Below are positions 15,799 through 19,059 of a stretch of DNA of 19,059 nucleotides, piece by piece; the stretch's first letter is position 1, and each line of letters starts with the position of its first letter. The notes beneath the pieces are model-generated. The model saw nothing but the letters and a program-made list of their open reading frames with translations. It was not told the DNA's origin and searched no databases. Source of the DNA: an uncultured Eubacterium sp. (lineage in GTDB: Bacteria; Bacillota; Clostridia; Lachnospirales; CAG-274); assembly GCA_900543365.1 (NCBI GenBank), contig UQRG01000013.1, forward strand, positions 1-19,059, given 5' to 3'. Both the position numbers and the translations under genes were made by a program.

Positions 15799-16065
15799 AT
15801 GAAAATTAAAGAAGGTTATTTGTTAAGAGAGGTTGCTGGAAGTAATATTGTTGTACCTGTAGGCTCTGGTAATATGGATTTTAGCGGAGTTATTACATTA
15901 AATGAGGTTGGTTCTTTTATATGGAAACAATTGGAAAAAGATGCCACTAAAGAAGATATATTAAATAATCTTCTTGATGAATATGATGTTGATAAAGCTA
16001 CAGCAGAAAGGGATGTTGATGAATTTATTAACAAATTAAAGGGAGCTGAACTCCTTGCAGACTAA
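15799..16065 (+). CDS. PqqD-like (RRE-type) peptide-binding protein
   Basis: A small winged-helix protein of 88 residues. PqqD domains are peptide chaperones that hold the leader of a precursor peptide and present it to modifying enzymes. The sequence shows the family pattern: a beta hairpin (YLLREVAGSNIVVPVG), then ITLNEVGSFIWKQLEKDAT, then EDILNNLLDEYDVD and a final helix with DVDEFINKL. The ATG at 15799 is chosen because GGAGG (15786-15790) lies eight bases upstream; a TTG at 15784 in frame would place that site inside the gene. It begins one base after the kinase stop, and the peptidase gene overlaps its end by 11 bases. No radical-SAM enzyme or other modifying enzyme accompanies it. Confidence 0.82.
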   Translation: MKIKEGYLLREVAGSNIVVPVGSGNMDFSGVITLNEVGSFIWKQLEKDATKEDILNNLLDEYDVDKATAERDVDEFINKLKGAELLAD

Positions 16066-16516
16066 ATCTGTTACACTGTCTGAAGTGTATGATGTTATGA
16101 TGGAAATGCTTAATAATGGAGGAACAGTTAATTTTAATCCTCGTGGCACAAGTATGTTACCTACATTGCATAATGATGGTGATAGAGTTGTATTGAAAAA
16201 AATTAATTCATTGAAAAAATATGATTTGCCGCTTTATTTGAGAGATAACGGTCAATTTGTACTTCACAGGGTACATAATATAAACGCTGATGGCACATTT
16301 AATATGTGTGGTGATAATCAGTGGAACTTAGAAAAGGGTATACGACCAGACCAAATAATAGGAACAGTTATTTCAATACAAAGGAGTGGAAAAATTATTA
16401 AGGTATCAAATCCTTTATATAGGATTTATGTTGTTTTGTGGGTAAAAACTAGAATTCTTAGAAGAATTATTATTGGTGGATTTAGGAAATTTAAACAAAA
16501 AATAAGGAATAGATAA
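16055..16516 (+). CDS. S24/S26-family signal peptidase, SipW-like (Ser/His type)
   Basis: A 153-residue peptidase expected to cut an exported or precursor peptide. Box B is PRGTSMLPTL with Ser33 as nucleophile; box D is FVLHRVHNI, where His71 stands in place of the Lys of ordinary bacterial signal peptidase I, as in SipW and ER/archaeal types; the GDN motif (86-88) is box E. There is no clear N-terminal membrane anchor. A hydrophobic stretch (about residues 121-132) in a basic C-terminus (KTRILRRIIIG and later) could contact the membrane. The start is TTG at 16055, overlapping the PqqD gene by 11 bases, with GGGAG (16041-16045) upstream; no better start exists nearby. It closes the kinase-PqqD-peptidase cassette. 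Confidence 0.75.
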   Translation: MQTKSVTLSEVYDVMMEMLNNGGTVNFNPRGTSMLPTLHNDGDRVVLKKINSLKKYDLPLYLRDNGQFVLHRVHNINADGTFNMCGDNQWNLEKGIRPDQIIGTVISIQRSGKIIKVSNPLYRIYVVLWVKTRILRRIIIGGFRKFKQKIRNR

Positions 16517-16531
16517 ATTTATCTATTAAGC

Positions 16532-16569
16532 ATTATTGTTTGTAACATAATTTTTGTGTGAACAATAAT
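16532..16569 (+). terminator. Hairpin between the peptidase gene and mnmG
   Basis: ATTATTGTT (16532-16540) pairs perfectly with AACAATAAT (16561-16569) around a 20-base loop. Only a weak T tract follows (TTTATA). A 14-base palindrome AGATAAATTTATCT (16511-16524) spans the peptidase stop codon just before it. Both are A-T rich, so partial readthrough into mnmG is likely. Confidence 0.4.
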
Positions 16570-16592
16570 TTATACATTACAGAGGTGAAAAA

Positions 16593-18473
16593 ATGGAAAA
16601 TTTATATACAGCTGATGAAGTTGATGTATGTGTCATAGGTGCAGGTCACGCAGGTTGTGAGGCAGCATTAGCTACAGCAAGAATGGGACTTAAAACTATA
16701 TTATTTGCTTTAAATCTTGATAGTATTGCAATGATGCCTTGTAATCCTCATATTGGAGGTAGTTCAAAGGGACATTTAGTTAGAGAAATTGATGCCTTAG
16801 GTGGTGAAATGGGCAAAAATATTGATAAGACATATTTGCAAATCAAAATGCTTAATACAGGTAAAGGACCTGCTGTTTATTCATTAAGAGCTCAAGCAGA
16901 CAAAGCAAAGTATCATACAGAAATGAAAAAAGTTCTTGAAAATACCGAGAACCTTTTAATAAGACAAGGTGAAATTATTGATATTTTAACTGAAGATGAT
17001 AAGGTAACGGGAGTCGTTTCTGAAAGTAATGCTATTTATAAATGTAAGGCAGTTATAATATGTAGTGGTACATATTTACAGTCACGCTGTCTTTATGGTG
17101 ATACTATTATTGAAAGTGGTCCAAATGGTTTAAGAAGGTCAGAAAAATTAAGTGCTTGCCTTGAAAGATTAGGTATTAAATTGTTTAGATACAAAACAGG
17201 TACTCCAGCTAGAGTTGATGCCAAGACTGTAGACCTTACAAAAATGAAAGCACAGCCTGGTGATAAAAAGGTTGTACCTTTTTCTTTTGAAAATATAGGA
17301 AAAAATATAGATAAAGAACAATATGATTGTTATTTAACTTATACCAATGAGGAAACTCATAATATAATTAGAGCAAATCTTGAACGTTCGCCTTTATATT
17401 CTGGTGTAATTGAAGGCACAGGTCCTAGATATTGTCCGTCTATTGAAGATAAGGTTGTTAGATTTGCTGACAAAACTCAGCATCAAATTTTTGTTGAGCC
17501 AGAAGGTGAGGATACCAATGAAATGTATATTCAGGGTATGAGTTCATCACTTCCGGAAGATGTACAGTTAGCAATGTATAGAACTATACCTGGACTTGAA
17601 AATGTAAAGTTTACAAGAACAGCTTATGCTATTGAATATGATTGTATTGATGCTAATCAGCTTAAACTAAGTCTTGAATTTAAGAATATAAAAGGACTTT
17701 TTTCTGCTGGTCAGTTTAATGGTACTAGTGGCTATGAGGAGGCTGCTGCTCAAGGTATTATTAGTGGTATAAATGCTGGTGCTTATATAAAAGGTATTGA
17801 ACCACTTATACTTGACAGAAGTGAGGGCTATATTGGCGTTCTTATTGATGATATTATTACTAAGGAAAGTAGAGAACCTTATAGAATGATGACATCAAGA
17901 GCTGAATACAGACTTCTTTTAAGACAGGATAATGCAGATTTAAGGCTTACAGAATATGGATATAAGTATGGTCTTATATCACAGGAAAGATATGATAGAT
18001 TTTTAGCTAAAAAGTCTGCTATTGAGGCTGAAATTAAGAGAGTTAGCAATATTAATTTTGGACCAACTGATGAAGTTAATTCACTTCTTAAAAGTCTTGA
18101 CAGTTCACCTCTTTCAACAGGTGTAAATATGGGAGATATTATTAAGCGACCAGAAATTACTTATGATATGCTTGCTCCTATTGATACTGAAAGACCGGAT
18201 TTAAGTGATGAGGTTAGAGAACAGGTTAATATTCAAATTAAGTATGAAGGCTATATTGCAAGACAGATGAAACAGGTAGAGGCATTTAAAAAACTTGAAG
18301 CTAAAAAGATACCAGAAAATATTGACTATGATGATGTTATGGGTCTTAGACTTGAGGCGACACAAAAATTTAAGGCTGTTAGACCAGTTAATATTGGTCA
18401 AGCCAGTAGAATAAGTGGTGTTAGCCCTGCCGATGTTAATATGCTTTTAGTTTATTTAAACAGTAGAAGATAG
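16593..18473 (+). CDS. mnmG: tRNA uridine-5-carboxymethylaminomethyl(34) synthesis enzyme MnmG
   Basis: A cytosolic FAD enzyme that, with MnmE, adds the aminomethyl-type group to the wobble uridine of certain tRNAs. The 626 residues match the family length. The FAD motif VIGAGHAGCEAALATARMG lies at 14-32. The conserved MMPCNPHIGGSSKGHLVREI, LNTGKGPAVYSLRAQ, GTYLQSRCLYG, FRYKTGTPARVD, GPRYCPSIEDKV, SSSLPEDVQL and QFNGTSGYEEAAAQG motifs all follow, and the C-terminal SRAEYRLLLRQDNADLRLT and ASRISGVSPADVNMLLVYL regions are intact. GAGGTG precedes the ATG. In many Firmicutes it lies in an mnmE-mnmG-rsmG cluster. Here a peptidase gene lies upstream and a gene-poor stretch downstream, so it has moved or the cluster has broken up. 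Confidence 0.96.
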   Translation: MENLYTADEVDVCVIGAGHAGCEAALATARMGLKTILFALNLDSIAMMPCNPHIGGSSKGHLVREIDALGGEMGKNIDKTYLQIKMLNTGKGPAVYSLRAQADKAKYHTEMKKVLENTENLLIRQGEIIDILTEDDKVTGVVSESNAIYKCKAVIICSGTYLQSRCLYGDTIIESGPNGLRRSEKLSACLERLGIKLFRYKTGTPARVDAKTVDLTKMKAQPGDKKVVPFSFENIGKNIDKEQYDCYLTYTNEETHNIIRANLERSPLYSGVIEGTGPRYCPSIEDKVVRFADKTQHQIFVEPEGEDTNEMYIQGMSSSLPEDVQLAMYRTIPGLENVKFTRTAYAIEYDCIDANQLKLSLEFKNIKGLFSAGQFNGTSGYEEAAAQGIISGINAGAYIKGIEPLILDRSEGYIGVLIDDIITKESREPYRMMTSRAEYRLLLRQDNADLRLTEYGYKYGLISQERYDRFLAKKSAIEAEIKRVSNINFGPTDEVNSLLKSLDSSPLSTGVNMGDIIKRPEITYDMLAPIDTERPDLSDEVREQVNIQIKYEGYIARQMKQVEAFKKLEAKKIPENIDYDDVMGLRLEATQKFKAVRPVNIGQASRISGVSPADVNMLLVYLNSRR

Positions 18474-18481
18474 AATTAATG

Positions 18482-18525
18482 AAAAGGTAAGTAGATGATA
18501 ATTGGACATTTATTTACCTTTTTTA
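18482..18525 (+). terminator. Terminator of mnmG
   Basis: AAAAGGTAA (18482-18490) pairs with TTACCTTTT (18514-18522), followed by more T. It starts eight bases beyond the mnmG stop. The loop is long (23 bases) but can pair further (ATG with CAT). Confidence 0.75.
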
Positions 18526-18765
18526 TTAGAAAAAAGTATTGAAAACAGAAATAGTTTTTATAAACATTGCATTTAGAGAAATAAAATATAAAAAAGATTA
18601 AGCAATTTTAACTATATTACAACAAATGAGAGAGCCTTATATAACGACTTATAAAAAGGAATACAGAAATATAGGAATTGACACTTGAAATATAGTGTTG
18701 TTTTCTATATCTTAAACAAATTTTCTTAGGATAAGTATAAAAGAAATGATTACTCGTTTTTCTAA

Positions 18766-18774
18766 TGATATAAT
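18766..18774 (+). promoter_or_regulatory. Extended -10 promoter of the right-edge gene
   Basis: TGA directly followed by TATAAT (18769-18774), about 51 bases before the ATG at 18826. The -35 region (around 18746-18751) is a poor match, which an extended -10 can offset. Confidence 0.5.
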
Positions 18775-18792
18775 TATTTAATAAGAAAAGTA

Positions 18793-18808
18793 ACAAATTT
18801 AAATTTGT
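18793..18808. promoter_or_regulatory. 16-base perfect palindrome in the leader of the right-edge gene
   Basis: ACAAATTTAAATTTGT is perfectly palindromic and lies between the -10 box and the ribosome site GGGGAG (18809-18814). Its position fits a repressor operator. It could also be chance, since its centre is pure A-T. Confidence 0.4.
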
Positions 18809-18825
18809 GGGGAGAATTTTGTATT

Positions 18826-19059
18826 ATGGATAATAATATTTTACAACTTGACGAAAAATTTGTAGATGATTTTTGGTTTTTGAGAAAAGAGCTATTTGAA
18901 GAATTAGGAGAAATTTCTCAAAACATGGATACTTCTGAACTTAAATTGGTAACTAAACAATATTTTTTGTCACATATAAATAAGGATTTAATTAGTTGGG
19001 GGATATTCCAAAAGGAAAAACTGGTTGCAATCGGTTCTTTGTGCCTGTTTACCCGTATT
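18826..19059 (+). CDS. Probable GNAT-family acetyltransferase, N-terminal part (cut by window edge)
   Basis: Seventy-eight codons are visible before the window ends. The chain begins MDNNILQLDEKFVDDFWFLR, continues with RKELFEELGEIS, then a helix with YFLSHINKDLISWGIF and the strand KEKLVAIGSLCLFTRI. That order (long N-terminal helix, acidic helix, then a beta strand with VAxGS) is that of small GNAT N-acetyltransferases in which this strand is beta-2 and leads to the acetyl-CoA loop. The acetyl-CoA motif itself (Q/RxxGxG/A) would lie beyond the edge, so the family is probable, not certain. The substrate is unknown. GGGGAG lies 11 bases before the ATG. Confidence 0.6.
   Translation, partial: MDNNILQLDEKFVDDFWFLRKELFEELGEISQNMDTSELKLVTKQYFLSHINKDLISWGIFQKEKLVAIGSLCLFTRI

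Larger units (their letters stand above)
18474..18825. other. Gene-poor 350-base stretch between mnmG and the acetyltransferase
   Basis: It holds the mnmG terminator, then about 240 bases of AT-rich DNA with no intact reading frame, then the promoter and palindrome of the next gene. One plus-strand frame is open in patches (a stretch reading ILQQMREPYITTYKKEYRN near 18605-18665, with stops on both sides) and may be an eroded gene, but I do not recognise it. A TTGACA at 18678 has no matching -10 box. Confidence 0.5.

Noticed and set aside
18678..18698. TTGACA and the ACACT/AGTGT hairpin as a promoter or terminator
   Set aside because: No -10 box lies at a suitable distance, the stem is five bases, and no gene ends or starts there.
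1..19059. Insertion sequences, integrase genes or tRNA attachment sites
   Set aside because: No transposase or integrase motif, no cloverleaf and no long terminal inverted repeats were seen, despite the signs of gene decay.

Overview
The window is AT-rich (by eye about two-thirds A+T). It uses Shine-Dalgarno sites of the AGGAGG type, several TTG starts, lipoprotein signal peptides and Thr/Glu-rich linkers around a dockerin. This points to an anaerobic low-GC Firmicute of the class Clostridia, plausibly a gut or rumen plant-polysaccharide degrader related to Lachnospiraceae. I cannot name a genus from sequence alone. No tRNA, rRNA, CRISPR array or intact mobile element was seen.

Layout. The left edge (1-425, minus) is the start of coaBC, cut by the window border. 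It is followed by a decayed 560-base gap holding two gene remnants: the C-terminal end of a small Cro/C1-type regulator (minus) and a DUF1273/SLOG-like gene (plus) that has lost its ATG and carries an in-frame stop. nadB (989-2464, minus) stands alone with its own promoter and terminator. Reading rightward come an L,D-transpeptidase-like wall enzyme, a secreted DUF2334 deacetylase-like protein and a short thioredoxin-reductase-like flavoprotein, ended by a strong two-tier hairpin. Then comes a 1155-residue secreted pectate lyase (PL1) with an internal dockerin and a 75-base tandem repeat in one linker.

From 9470 to 16516, nine genes run on the plus strand with gaps of 1-43 bases or an overlap, behind one good promoter and with no visible internal terminator: a zinc-type ABC transporter (binding lipoprotein, ATPase, permease), a CBS-domain protein with a HEPN-like RNFLVH motif, an unknown lipoprotein, a fused homocysteine S-methyltransferase/methylenetetrahydrofolate reductase, and a compact cassette of HPr-kinase-like protein, PqqD-like protein and SipW-like (Ser/His) signal peptidase. 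The methyltransferase needs zinc, which may explain its place behind the zinc transporter. The kinase-PqqD-peptidase trio looks like the maturation part of a ribosomal-peptide system without a visible precursor, and is the best candidate here for an undescribed system.

mnmG (tRNA modification) follows, separated by a hairpin and without its usual partners mnmE and rsmG in view. After its terminator and a 350-base gene-poor stretch, the right edge holds the start of a probable GNAT acetyltransferase preceded by a 16-base perfect palindrome.
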